Assembly (NCBI GenBank): GCA_016718345.1
Contig: JADKDN010000004.1
Location: 197,066 to 261,065, forward strand
Reading direction: 5' to 3'
Source of the DNA: Flavobacterium sp.
GTDB taxonomy: Bacteria > Bacteroidota > Bacteroidia > Flavobacteriales > Flavobacteriaceae
Length of the DNA: 64,000 nt
Shown: one piece after another, positions 27,665 through 37,214 of the stretch
Layout of the letters: the number at the start of each line of letters is the position of its first letter
How positions within the stretch are numbered: the first letter of the stretch is position 1
The notes under the pieces: generated by a model
Seen by the model: only the letters and a program-made list of their open reading frames with translations
Told to the model about the DNA's origin: nothing
The model's database searches: none
Position numbers and translations under genes: made by a program

Positions 27665-28084
27665 TTAATTTTTATAAAAATTCTTCACATTAGCTAGAAT
27701 TTGGTTAGGCGACATTTTTGAAGCTGTTTGAACGGATTTTAGTTTATGAATATCTATTAACTTTTGGTGGTATATAATGTCTTGTAATTTTGTTTTTGTT
27801 TCGGCAGGACCAAAAATAAACAGTTCATCAGATTCTTTAACTTGAGATAGCACGTTATTCAGGAAAGAATTCAGTTGATTTTTACTACGTTCATTAAATT
27901 TTTGTTCATCAAACCCATGTCTATTCCCCGAAAAAGTACCTTTATGTCCTTCATCATCATGATAAACTTTATTTTCGATACCCGATTTAATTTCGGTTAT
28001 GTTTTCTTTTCCATCAAAAAGAGTAATAATTATAGCCTGTGAGGAGTCAATCCAAACTCCTGTTTGTTTTTTCCAGTTTTTCAT
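27665..28084 (-). CDS. Conserved hypothetical protein with release-factor-like core
   Basis: The 139-residue soluble protein starts KKQTGVWIDSSQAIIITLFDG and continues with NQLNSFLNNVLSQVKESDELFIFGPAETKTKLQDII. The pattern of a first strand with G-V-W-I-D, a glycine-containing turn and a later I-F-G-P-A-E-T-K strand and helix recalls the eRF1 domain 2/Vms1-like fold family found in many bacteria as stress proteins. I do not recognise a named family with certainty. The gene stands alone with gaps of roughly 150-190 bases on both sides. Confidence 0.6.
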   Translation of the reverse strand: MKNWKKQTGVWIDSSQAIIITLFDGKENITEIKSGIENKVYHDDEGHKGTFSGNRHGFDEQKFNERSKNQLNSFLNNVLSQVKESDELFIFGPAETKTKLQDIIYHQKLIDIHKLKSVQTASKMSPNQILANVKNFYKN

Positions 28085-28278
28085 GTCTTCTACAATTTAA
28101 GTTAAGATTCAATTTGTCTTATAAATTTACCTAAAGGTAGTGAATTTTGAAATAGGATTCAACAGAGTTTTATTAACTAATTGTTAATTTATTGTTCTTA
28201 AAATCAGTTAAATAAGGCTTCTTAAATTTGAAAAAACGAATTAATTTTAGGCACTTTTTTTGTTGTAATCTTTAAGAG

Positions 28279-29730
28279 TTAAAATTGGAAATAGATAAAT
28301 GAACTGCCACTTTCTTGTGCCCAAATTAGCATTAAAATAAGGCTCGACCACACTAAACCAAGCCAAAACCAAGATAATTTATAGGCAACATCTAAAACTT
28401 TTGTATTTCGCATGAACCAATGAAATAGTACCAATATGGGAATGATTATAGAAACTTTGAAGATGGCCAGCGTGGTTAATAAAGCTTTACCATCTCCAAC
28501 TAAACCAAACATAGATTGTAGTAGCTGCCATGATTTTCCAAAAGTATCAGCTCGGAAAAATACCCAAGTAATATTGATTAACATAAAAGTAAGCATAGCA
28601 TAGAAAAAGCTTAACCAAGGATGACGTCGAACCTCAATTGCATCTGAAGGTTCTTTATGAATATGAGCGGCATTCCGTCTGTCTTTCAAATAGCGTTCAA
28701 TCCACAAGTAGAGTCCATGCAAACCACCCCAAGCTACAAAGGTCCAATTGGCTCCATGCCAAAGACCTCCAAGTAACATGGTTGCCATCAAGGCAAAATA
28801 GGTTTTAACTTTTCCATGACGATTACCGCCTAAAGGAATATAAAGATAATCGCGAAGCCAAGAAGACAAAGTAATATGCCATCGTTTCCAGAAATCCGAA
28901 AATCCAATAGCAGCATACGGATAATTAAAGTTTTGAGGTAAAACAAAACCCAAACACAAGGCAACGCCAATGGCACAAGTAGAATACCCTGCAAAATCTA
29001 AAAAGATTTGTCCCGAGAAAGCCAAAACACCAATCCAAGCATCTAGGGTATGCAGTACATCTTTTGCCTCAAAACGGCATCCGCTGTTGCCGAAAGCATA
29101 CTATCGGCTAGAACAACTTTCATAAACAATCCTAGGGTTAGCAGTAATAAGCCATCCGTGAATTGTTTTAATGAAGCTTTACGGGGCGATTCAAACTGTG
29201 GTACCAATTGAGGTGGGCGCACTATGGGACCGACAACCAAGTGAGGAAAGAATGTGACAAATAGAGAAAAATCTAATAACGATTTTACAGGTTCACTTCT
29301 TTTTTGGTACATATCAATAGTGTAGCACAAGGTCGTAAACGTGTAAAATGAAATTCCAGCAGGTAGTATAATATTTGGCTCTGCAGGATGATAATCAAAA
29401 CCTAATGATATTACACAAGGCAACAAAATTTTGAAGTAAAAAAGTACCGTATTTAAAGAAAATGAGCATGCCAAGATTACCAATTAAACTAAGTACTAAG
29501 AGCATTTTTTTCTTGTAGTGGTTTTCCTGTGTGTAAAGTGATTTACCAACATAAAAATCGATAACAGTAGACAACCATAACAATAAAATAAACGGAGGAT
29601 TCCAAGCGGCATAAAAGATGTAGCTCGCAAATAGTAAGTTTATTTTTTTAGATTTCCATGATAATGGAAGGTTGTGAAGAAATAGTATTAGAATAAAAAA
29701 GACAATGAATGTATAGGAGTTAAATACCAT
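28279..29730 (-). CDS. Membrane-bound O-acyltransferase, AlgI/DltB (MBOAT) type (two frameshifts)
   Basis: This polytopic acyltransferase of about 480 residues is read in three frame segments, with breaks near 29415 and 29035. The first has MVFNSYTFIVFFILILFLHNLPLSWKSKKINLLFASYIFY, typical of AlgI. The middle has ILPAGISFYTFTTLCYTIDMYQ and VVGPIVRPPQLVPQF. The last holds FLDFAGYSTCAIGVAL, GFSDFWKRWHITLSSWLRDYLYIPLGGNRHG and the catalytic His in MLLGGLWHGANWTFVAWGGLHG. Such enzymes pass acetyl groups across the membrane for polysaccharide O-acetylation. It is 33 bases downstream of an SGNH-like gene, its likely partner. Confidence 0.9.
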
Positions 29731-29763
29731 AATGCGATGATTTAGATAGTATTAATTGGATTG

Positions 29764-30807
29764 CTATTTGGTAGTAGGATTTATTTTCCAACCGTCTACA
29801 GTATTGAGGATTTTTACAAATTCTTTAGTAAACGTTACAGCATCTTTTAATTGCAAATGCGAGAATTCAGGACAATCAAAATGAGCAATTGCAGGATAAT
29901 CCATGAAATGAATGCCAGGACATTGAGTTTCTGCTAACAATCGATCCCAATATTTTTCTCTTGGGAAAACTATATTTTCTCCCTGCAAATAGGGACCACT
30001 GGAAGGAGTTCTAACAAATAGAACTTGACCACCACGCGCTTTGATTTTATCGGTTGCTATTTTAACGGATTTAAAAATGGCGTCCAATTCACTTTTGGGC
30101 ATTAGAGGTGCTTTTTTACTCATACTTGCAAAAAATTGCCAAATGCTTTTTACTTTATTACACTGAACAGTATCAGCAACAAAAGCGGGTGTCATATACA
30201 TTTGTCTGTCAAAAGTACATCGCTCAAAATCCATGGGAAATACGGGCATCATAAAAACTCCAGGTCTACTTTTTAACTCCAATTCATCCAATTTCGCATT
30301 GAGAGATAAATGGTCTTTATCCAAAAACACAAACATGGATTCTAAGGGTTTGTTAATCATAAAACTGGCAAGTTGAGCTGGAGTTTGTTCGTGAAAGTAT
30401 TTGATATTTTTGTTAGGGTTTTCAGCGTTGTGCGGAGCGGTAGAAAAAAACAAACCTTCGGTGACATCAACAATTAATTTTCCTTTAAAATTTGGGTCGT
30501 TAGCAAGATCTTCTAGAATAGGTCAAGGACAACTTCCTTCAATGGCCAATTGTACAGCATGAATGTTAGTTATTGAATTCCAAGTTGCGATGTCCAAATC
30601 ATATTTTATTCGAGAAGAACCAATGAATACAATAGCTTCATTTGAAGATTCATAGACCATCTCTCTTTTATCTGACCAAAGCGGAGGACCATCATCGTAG
30701 GATATTTTTTTGCCGCTACTCCTTAGTCGTAGTTCCCAAAATCCTACTACAATCAATACAATAATTAATGTAAAAATGGCTGATTTCAAAAGCGATTTTT
30801 TTTCCAT
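29764..30807 (-). CDS. SGNH/AlgJ-like membrane-anchored partner of the MBOAT acyltransferase (one frameshift)
   Basis: This protein of about 347 residues is counted from the ATG at 30807. The N-terminal membrane anchor is AIFTLIIVLIVVGFWELRL. The segment EAIVFIGSSRIKYDLD resembles the first block of SGNH hydrolases, with Gly-Ser-Ser in the nucleophile position. A one-base frameshift near 30522 separates IEGSCP from PILEDLANDPNFKGKLIVDVTEG. The C-terminal SHLQLKDAVTFTKEFVKIL could supply the Asp/His pair. Together with the MBOAT gene after it, it probably O-acetylates a cell-surface or secreted glycan. The substrate is unknown. Confidence 0.75.
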
Positions 30808-31023
30808 AGTTTCAGATTGATGTTTTAAAACCAAATAAGGTTAAAATCATAAAGTCCTCTAAATTAAGTATTTGTTTATTATTTTGCTTTACCTTAACAA
30901 GAAAATTATGAACAATTTTTTTGTTAACAATCACCAAAAGAGAAAAATAATTTTAAAGAATTAAATATTAAATTCTCAATAAATAAAAACATCTCGAAAC
31001 TTTACAAATCAGATGGATAATTT

Positions 31024-31031
31024 TACTTTTG
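31024..31031 (+). promoter_or_regulatory. Putative -7 box of the pyrD promoter
   Basis: TACTTTTG matches TAnnTTTG, 20 bases before the pyrD ATG at 31052. It overlaps an in-frame upstream ATG at 31013, which therefore is unlikely to be the real start. Confidence 0.5.
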
Positions 31032-31051
31032 TAACACACAACACAACTAAC

Positions 31052-32071
31052 ATGTACAAACTACTCATTCGTCCAATTCTTTTTAGGTTTGATCCTGAAA
31101 AGGTTCATTACCTTACTTTTTCTATAATTAAAAAAATAGCAAGGGTTCCTGGATTTTCCGCTTTTATCAATGCTCTATACGAAGTGAATGATAAGCGATT
31201 AGAAACAGAAGTTTTTGGATTAAAATTCAAAAATCCCATTGGTCTGGCTGCAGGTTTTGACAAAGATGCCAAATTATATAAGGAGTTATCTAATTTTGGT
31301 TTTGGTTTTATCGAAATAGGTACATTAACCCCAAAACCGCAAGAAGGCAATCCAAAAAAGCGATTGTTTCGATTGAAAGAAGATAGCGCTATAATTAACA
31401 GAATGGGTTTTAACAACGGAGGTGTGCAACAAGCAGTTGAGCGGTTAAAAAATAATAAAGGCGTTCTAATTGGAGGAAATATTGGCAAAAACAAAATCAC
31501 TCCAAATGAAAATGCCACTTCAGATTATGAATTTTGTTTTGATGTATTGTACAATTATGTTGATTATTTTGTGGTAAACGTAAGCTCCCCAAATACACCC
31601 AATCTGCGTGCTTTGCAAGATAAAGAACCATTAACACAGTTGCTTCAAGCTTTGCAAAATAAAAATTGGTTGAAACCCAAACCCAAACCTATTTTATTGA
31701 AAATTGCTCCCGATTTAACAGATGAACAACTATTAGACATCATTGCTATTGTCAAAGAGACTAAAATTGCTGGAGTAATAGCTACCAATACCACTATTTC
31801 GCGTGAAGGATTACAATCTGAAAACAAAATAGAAACAGGAGGTTTGTCAGGAAAACCATTAACCAAACGCTCCACCGAAGTCATTCGATTTTTATCAGAA
31901 AAGAGCAATAAAGCATTTCCAATTATTGGAGTGGGAGGCATTCATTCTGCCGATGATGCTATTGAAAAGTTGGAAGCTGGAGCGAGCTTAATACAGTTGT
32001 ATACTGGTTTTATTTATGAAGGGCCAGCACTGGTAAAAGCAATTAATAAGAAAATTTTGGAAAGATTATAA
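31052..32071 (+). CDS. pyrD: Dihydroorotate dehydrogenase (quinone), class 2
   Basis: This is the fourth step of pyrimidine synthesis, oxidising dihydroorotate to orotate with membrane quinone as acceptor. The protein of 339 residues begins MYKLLIRPILFRFDPEKVH, the N-terminal helical hairpin that marks the membrane-associated class 2 enzymes. The TIM barrel carries GLAAGFDKDAKLY, FGFIEIGTLTPKPQEGNPKKRLFR, NRMGFNNGG, NVSSPNTPNLRALQ (with the catalytic Ser) and the FMN phosphate loop IIGVGGIHSADDAIEKLEAGAS. The reading frame is intact and the gene appears monocistronic. Confidence 0.96.
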   Translation: MYKLLIRPILFRFDPEKVHYLTFSIIKKIARVPGFSAFINALYEVNDKRLETEVFGLKFKNPIGLAAGFDKDAKLYKELSNFGFGFIEIGTLTPKPQEGNPKKRLFRLKEDSAIINRMGFNNGGVQQAVERLKNNKGVLIGGNIGKNKITPNENATSDYEFCFDVLYNYVDYFVVNVSSPNTPNLRALQDKEPLTQLLQALQNKNWLKPKPKPILLKIAPDLTDEQLLDIIAIVKETKIAGVIATNTTISREGLQSENKIETGGLSGKPLTKRSTEVIRFLSEKSNKAFPIIGVGGIHSADDAIEKLEAGASLIQLYTGFIYEGPALVKAINKKILERL

Positions 32072-32141
32072 GTTAACATTTTAAAATTGTACTTAAACCA
32101 AATTTCATAAAATCTATTTCTTTAGTTATCTTTGATTCGAT

Positions 32142-33004
32142 ATGAAACCGATAAAAATCATTGAATGTCCGCGCGATGCCATGCAAGGTATCAAGCTTTT
32201 TATACCTACGGAAAAGAAGGTCGAGTACATTCAATCATTATTAAATGTTGGATTTGACACTATAGATTTTGGAAGCTTTGTATCGTCTAAGGCCATTCCT
32301 CAAATGCAAGATACTGCTGAAGTTTTAGAGCGGTTGGATTTGTCTACGACTAAAAGTAAATTATTGGCAATTATTGCCAATACGCAGGGAGCGATTACAG
32401 CTTCACACCATACTGATATTCGTTATTTAGGTTTTCCTTTTTCAATTTCCGAGAATTTTCAGATGCGTAATACGCATAAAACCATAGCAGAATCGTTAAT
32501 CACTCTACAAGAAATTTTAGAAATCGCCGATAAAAGCAATAAAGTTCTTGTAGCCTATTTGTCTATGGGTTTTGGGAATCCTTATGGAGACCCTTGGAAT
32601 GTAGAAATAGTGGGGGAGTGGACAGAAAAATTGGCAGGTATGGGTGTTAAAATACTTTCACTTTCGGATACTGTAGGAAGTTCAACACCAGACGTTATCT
32701 CTTATTTGTTTTCTAATTTAATTCCTAAATACCCAACGATAGAATTTGGGCCCATTTGCACACTACACCCGATAAATGGTTTGAAAAAGTGGATGCGGCT
32801 TACAAGGCTGGTTGTCGCCGTTTTGACGGAGCAATTCAAGGGTTTGGAGGCTGTCCAATGGCGACCAACAAATTAACAGGTAATATGCCTACAGAACAAG
32901 TATTGTCTTATTTTAATGAACAAAAGGAAATTACAAATACCAATTCGCTTCAATTTGAAACAGCATTTAATGTGGCTACAAAATTGTTTAGCGAGTTTCA
33001 CTAA
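32142..33004 (+). CDS. Hydroxymethylglutaryl-CoA lyase (one frameshift)
   Basis: This TIM-barrel HMGL-like enzyme of about 287 residues cleaves HMG-CoA to acetoacetate and acetyl-CoA in leucine breakdown. The start IIECPRDAMQGIKLFIPTEKKVEYIQ matches the family (CPRDAxQG). FGSFVSSKAIPQMQDTAEV and LSDTVGSSTPD follow. A one-base frameshift near 32755 breaks the metal motif. The second frame continues H-T-T-P-D-K-W-F-E-K-V-D-A-A and gives the catalytic glycine-cysteine loop GFGGCPMATNKLTGNMPTE. A -7-like box TATCTTTG lies at 32127-32134. It is convergent with the P-type ATPase gene. Confidence 0.88.
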
Positions 33005-33012
33005 AAAGTCAT

Positions 33013-35523
33013 TTAAGAGTTGCTTAGTGTTCTGCTTCGTTGGACTATTTTATAAATTTCAATCCACATTACCGATACAAATCCTACCAAAACACTGAAT
33101 CCTATTTGGAAAGCATTTACTTTTTCAAACATAAAAAATTTTAAAAAAATTGGCACAGATAGAAGTAGTGTGGTAATACCAATTGTAATTCCGATAATCA
33201 TTACAACCAAATTATTTTTATACCGAATAGTGGTGAATATCGAATAATAAAAAGAACGGTTTTCCAAAGTCAAAAATATATTTGAGGCTATCAAAGTTAG
33301 AAAAATGGTCGTTCTTGTGTACTTTTCAGAAAAATTCTCTCCAACACAATATTGATATACGAATAGCAACCCCAAAGTGATTAGTAATCCTTGAACGATA
33401 CTGATGGTTATTTCATTTAAATTAAAAAAGGTAGTGGTAAGCGGTCTGGGTTTTTGTAACATCAAATTATCTTCCATTGGTTCGTTTTCATAAATGATGG
33501 AACAAGTAGGTCCCATAATGATTTCTAAGAATATGATATGAACGGGTGAAAAAATATTAGGATATATCCAACCCAAAGCCAACGGTATAAATACGATTAA
33601 AATAATGGGAATATGTATTGAAATAATATATTGAATGGCTTTTTTTAGATTGATATAAATTTTTCTACCCATAGCAATTGCATCAGTCATTTTTGAAAAA
33701 TCATCATCAATTAGAATAAGATTGGCAGCTTCTTTGGCAATTTCAGTTCCTTTTTTGCCCATTGCTATTCCGATGTGAGCCGATTTTAAAGCTGGACCAT
33801 CATTTACTCCATCACCAGTCATCGCCACGATTTGGTTGTTGTCTTTTAAGGCTTTAATAATTTTGAGTTTAGCCTCAGGAAACATTCGAGTAAAGATGGC
33901 CGTTTCCATCACTTTTTTATCAAGTGTTGCATCATTCATTTCCATTAGTTCATCGCCTTTCATTATTTTATTGGCATGTTTAAAACCAATTCTATTGGCA
34001 ATTGTTGAGGTAGTTTCTGAATTATCTCCAGTAACGATTTTCACTTGTATATCGGCATTGTAGAAGGTTTCAAATACCGATTTTATATTTTCTTTTGGTG
34101 GATCATAAAAAGCAACCAAACCTTTAAATTTAAAAACGAATTCATGCTGGGTTTTTGGATATTCTGCCCCTGAAAATTCAGCAAGACCTATCCCAAGAAC
34201 ACGAAAACCCTCCAAAGCCATAGTTTCCATAGCGGCTAAAATTTGCTTTTTTTCTTTTTCAGATAGATGAGAACAGGCTATAATAGCTTCTGGAGCCCCT
34301 TTGGCAGCAATAATTCGTGCACCACTTTTATTTTCGAAGATGTGAGTCATCATGGGTGGTTTTCCACTTAGTGGATATTCATGAACTATTTTAAAATCAG
34401 GTCGTTCATCTTTTGGTGACAATTGTCCATAGGCTTCGTTCAATGCAATTTCCATAGCATCAAAAGGAATGGGTTCGCTTGACCACATCGACAGACTCAA
34501 TAACTCCAATTCCTCTGGACTAATTTTATCTTTTACGTTTGAAATAGTATCTTTTGAAAACAAATACCATTGCGCCAACTCCATTTTATTTTCAGTAATA
34601 GTTCCTGTTTTATCTGTGCATATTACGGTTGCGCTCCCCAGAGTTTCAACGGTTTTAGTTTGTTTTACAATAATTCCCATCTTCATCAATCGCCACGCAC
34701 CAAGAGCCATAAATGTAGTGAAGGCAACAGGAATTTCTTCTGGGATAACACTCATTGCTAGGGTTAAAGCTTTTAGCAAACTGTCTAGAATAATTCTGGA
34801 GTTATAGTAGTTAATGCCCCACACAATGAAAAATATAGATAAACCAATGAGTGACATTTTTTTTACAAAATTTCCAATCTGAATTTGTAATGGTGTTTTT
34901 TCTTCGGTGATGTTAGCCAAACTATTTCCTATTTTTCCCAGTTCGGTTTGTTTTCCAATAGCAGTTACTTTACATATTGCCAAACCACTAGCTACAATGG
35001 TTCCCTGATAAACGAGCTTGTTTTCTGTTTTTTCATTTTTAAAAACAGATAAAGATTCACCAGTTAAAATTGATTCGTTTACTGAAAAATCATTCGATTG
35101 AAGAATGATGCCGTCAGCAGGTATAAAAGTGCCTTCTTCTGTTTGTATTAAATCACCAAGAACGATTTCCTCACTAGGAACTTCTTGTACTTTACCCTCA
35201 CGAATAACTTTACTTTTGGGTTGGCTTAATTTTTTTAATGATTCAATGGCATTTCTACTTCGAGATTCTTGGTATAACGAAATGGCAGATACCAATACGA
35301 TTGCAGCGGTCATGAAAATTCCGTCACCATATTCACCCGTAATAAAATAAATACTTGTTGCAGTTAAAAGGAGTAAAAACATAGGCTCCTTAATCATGTC
35401 AATCAAGGAGGCGATTAAATTGTTTTTATTTTGATGTTCAAGTGAGTTGGTTCCGTTTTCCATTCTTGACAGTACAACATCACTTTCAGTAAGACCTAAA
35501 AAAGATTCGTGTTGTGGTGTCAT
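33013..35523 (-). CDS. P-type cation-transporting ATPase, Ca2+/SERCA-like P2 type
   Basis: This 836-residue ion pump has the full P-type set. The actuator motif TGES is at residues 154-157 and the M4 ion-site motif PEEIP at 261-265. The phosphorylated Asp304 lies in CTDKTGTITENKM, the nucleotide-domain KGAPEAI follows, and the hinge is MTGDGVNDGPALKSAHIGIAMG. About ten membrane helices are visible, six of them after the hinge. PEEIP rather than CPC points to a P2-type pump (Ca2+, Mn2+ or Na+) rather than a heavy-metal pump. The exact ion is uncertain. The reading frame is intact. Confidence 0.9.
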   Translation of the reverse strand: MTPQHESFLGLTESDVVLSRMENGTNSLEHQNKNNLIASLIDMIKEPMFLLLLTATSIYFITGEYGDGIFMTAAIVLVSAISLYQESRSRNAIESLKKLSQPKSKVIREGKVQEVPSEEIVLGDLIQTEEGTFIPADGIILQSNDFSVNESILTGESLSVFKNEKTENKLVYQGTIVASGLAICKVTAIGKQTELGKIGNSLANITEEKTPLQIQIGNFVKKMSLIGLSIFFIVWGINYYNSRIILDSLLKALTLAMSVIPEEIPVAFTTFMALGAWRLMKMGIIVKQTKTVETLGSATVICTDKTGTITENKMELAQWYLFSKDTISNVKDKISPEELELLSLSMWSSEPIPFDAMEIALNEAYGQLSPKDERPDFKIVHEYPLSGKPPMMTHIFENKSGARIIAAKGAPEAIIACSHLSEKEKKQILAAMETMALEGFRVLGIGLAEFSGAEYPKTQHEFVFKFKGLVAFYDPPKENIKSVFETFYNADIQVKIVTGDNSETTSTIANRIGFKHANKIMKGDELMEMNDATLDKKVMETAIFTRMFPEAKLKIIKALKDNNQIVAMTGDGVNDGPALKSAHIGIAMGKKGTEIAKEAANLILIDDDFSKMTDAIAMGRKIYINLKKAIQYIISIHIPIILIVFIPLALGWIYPNIFSPVHIIFLEIIMGPTCSIIYENEPMEDNLMLQKPRPLTTTFFNLNEITISIVQGLLITLGLLFVYQYCVGENFSEKYTRTTIFLTLIASNIFLTLENRSFYYSIFTTIRYKNNLVVMIIGITIGITTLLLSVPIFLKFFMFEKVNAFQIGFSVLVGFVSVMWIEIYKIVQRSRTLSNS

Positions 35524-35681
35524 AAGAATGAATTTTAGTTACAGTTCCATATGAAGTAACAAGGCAAAATTATAGCAATACTATATATACTGCAATTTAA
35601 TCATTTTTGGTGAAATTAAGGTGCTTTATTGTTTAAGATTATCTAAATTTGCATGCAATTTAACTACAACTACAAATTGCA

Positions 35682-37154
35682 ATGATCGCACACAACACAA
35701 AGATTATCGGAGAAGGTTTAACTTATGATGATGTTTTATTAGTTCCCAATTACTCTAATGTACTTCCGCGTGAAGTCAGTATTCAATCTAAGTTTTCAAA
35801 AAACATAACACTCAACGTACCTATTGTATCAGCCGCAATGGATACTGTAACAGAAAGTGCGATGGCTATAGCGATGGCGCAAGAAGGCGGTATAGGTGTT
35901 TTACATAAAAATATGACTATTGAGCAACAAGCTGCCAAAGTACGCAAAGTAAAACGAGCTGAATCAGGAATGATTATTGATCCTGTGACTTTACCCTTGA
36001 CATCAACAGTTGCTGATGCTAAAAATGCCATGAAAGAATATGGTATTGGAGGGATTCCCATTGTGGATGAAAATAGAATTTTGAAAGGAATTGTAACCAA
36101 TCGAGATTTGCGTTTTGAAAGAAACAATAGCAGACCCATAGTTGAGGTGATGACAAGTAAAAATTTGGTCACAGTTGCCGAAGGTACTTCATTGGAACAA
36201 GCCGAAGTAGTTTTACAAGGCAACAAAATAGAAAAACTTCCTGTGGTGAATGCAAAATATGAATTAGTTGGATTAATCACTTTTAGAGATATTACCAAAT
36301 TAACTCAGAAACCCATAGCTAACAAAGATGTATACGGCCGTTTGCGTGTTGCAGCTGCTATTGGAGTTACTGGTGATGCGGTCAATAGAGCGGAAGCACT
36401 GGTAAAAGCAGGTGTTGATGCTATCATTATCGATACGGCACACGGACATACACAGGGTGTTGTGAATGTTTTAAAAGAAGTAAAATCTAAATTTCCTAAA
36501 ATAGATGTGATTGTTGGTAATATAGCAACACCAGAAGCCGCAAAATATTTAGTAGAAAATGGTGCCGATGGTGTTAAAGTTGGAATCGGACCTGGTTCTA
36601 TTTGTACTACTCGTATTGTTGCTGGTGTTGGCTTCCCTCAGTTTTCGGCAGTGCTTGAAGTAGCAAATGCAATAAAAGGCTCTGGAGTTCCAGTTATTGC
36701 TGATGGTGGAATTCGTTACACTGGAGATATTCCGAAAGCAATTGCTGCTGGAGCTGATTCGGTGATGCTAGGTTCACTACTTGCTGGAACTATGGAATCA
36801 CCTGGTGAGACTATTATTTTTGAAGGTAGAAAATTTAAATCCTATCGAGGAATGGGGTCTGTTGAAGCCATGCAAGAAGGTTCAAAAGATCGTTATTTTC
36901 AGGATGTGGAAGATGATGTCAAGAAATTGGTTCCCGAGGGAATCGTTGGCCGTGTTCCTTACAAAGGCGAATTGAATGAAAGCATGCAACAGTTCATTGG
37001 CGGACTTCGTGCAGGAATGGGCTATTGTGGTTCAAAAGATATTCCAACCCTACAAGAAACGGGACGTTTTGTTCGGATTACAACTAGTGGAATTAATGAA
37101 AGTCACCCACATAATGTAACGATTACAAAAGAAGCTCCTAATTATTCAAGATAA
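35682..37154 (+). CDS. guaB: Inosine-5'-monophosphate dehydrogenase
   Basis: This NAD-dependent enzyme oxidises IMP to XMP, the rate-limiting step to GMP. The 490-residue protein has the barrel start GEGLTYDDVLLVPNYSNVLP, a CBS domain pair at roughly residues 95-205 (regulatory, purine-nucleotide binding), and the catalytic loop VGIGPGSICTTRIVAGVG with Cys308. ADGGIRYTGDIPKAIAAGAD is the IMP phosphate site, and KSYRGMGSVEAMQ plus the flap region follow. A -7-like box TAAATTTG is at 35644-35651. It ends before a good terminator. The length and frame are normal. Confidence 0.97.
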   Translation: MIAHNTKIIGEGLTYDDVLLVPNYSNVLPREVSIQSKFSKNITLNVPIVSAAMDTVTESAMAIAMAQEGGIGVLHKNMTIEQQAAKVRKVKRAESGMIIDPVTLPLTSTVADAKNAMKEYGIGGIPIVDENRILKGIVTNRDLRFERNNSRPIVEVMTSKNLVTVAEGTSLEQAEVVLQGNKIEKLPVVNAKYELVGLITFRDITKLTQKPIANKDVYGRLRVAAAIGVTGDAVNRAEALVKAGVDAIIIDTAHGHTQGVVNVLKEVKSKFPKIDVIVGNIATPEAAKYLVENGADGVKVGIGPGSICTTRIVAGVGFPQFSAVLEVANAIKGSGVPVIADGGIRYTGDIPKAIAAGADSVMLGSLLAGTMESPGETIIFEGRKFKSYRGMGSVEAMQEGSKDRYFQDVEDDVKKLVPEGIVGRVPYKGELNESMQQFIGGLRAGMGYCGSKDIPTLQETGRFVRITTSGINESHPHNVTITKEAPNYSR

Positions 37155-37177
37155 GAAGTAAAACATTAAAAATGTAT

Positions 37178-37210
37178 AAAAAAGTGTAAGATTTTCTCTT
37201 GCACTTTTTT
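37178..37210. terminator. Intrinsic terminator after guaB
   Basis: AAAAAAGTGTAAG pairs with CTTGCACTTTTTT (one G-T wobble) around a seven-base loop. The flanking A and T runs let it serve both guaB and the convergent antiporter gene. Confidence 0.85.
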
Positions 37211-37214
37211 ATAT

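Noticed and set aside
34469..34807. Plus-strand frames antisense to the P-type ATPase
   Set aside because: They are shadows of the well-conserved minus-strand gene, with no domain or promoter of their own.
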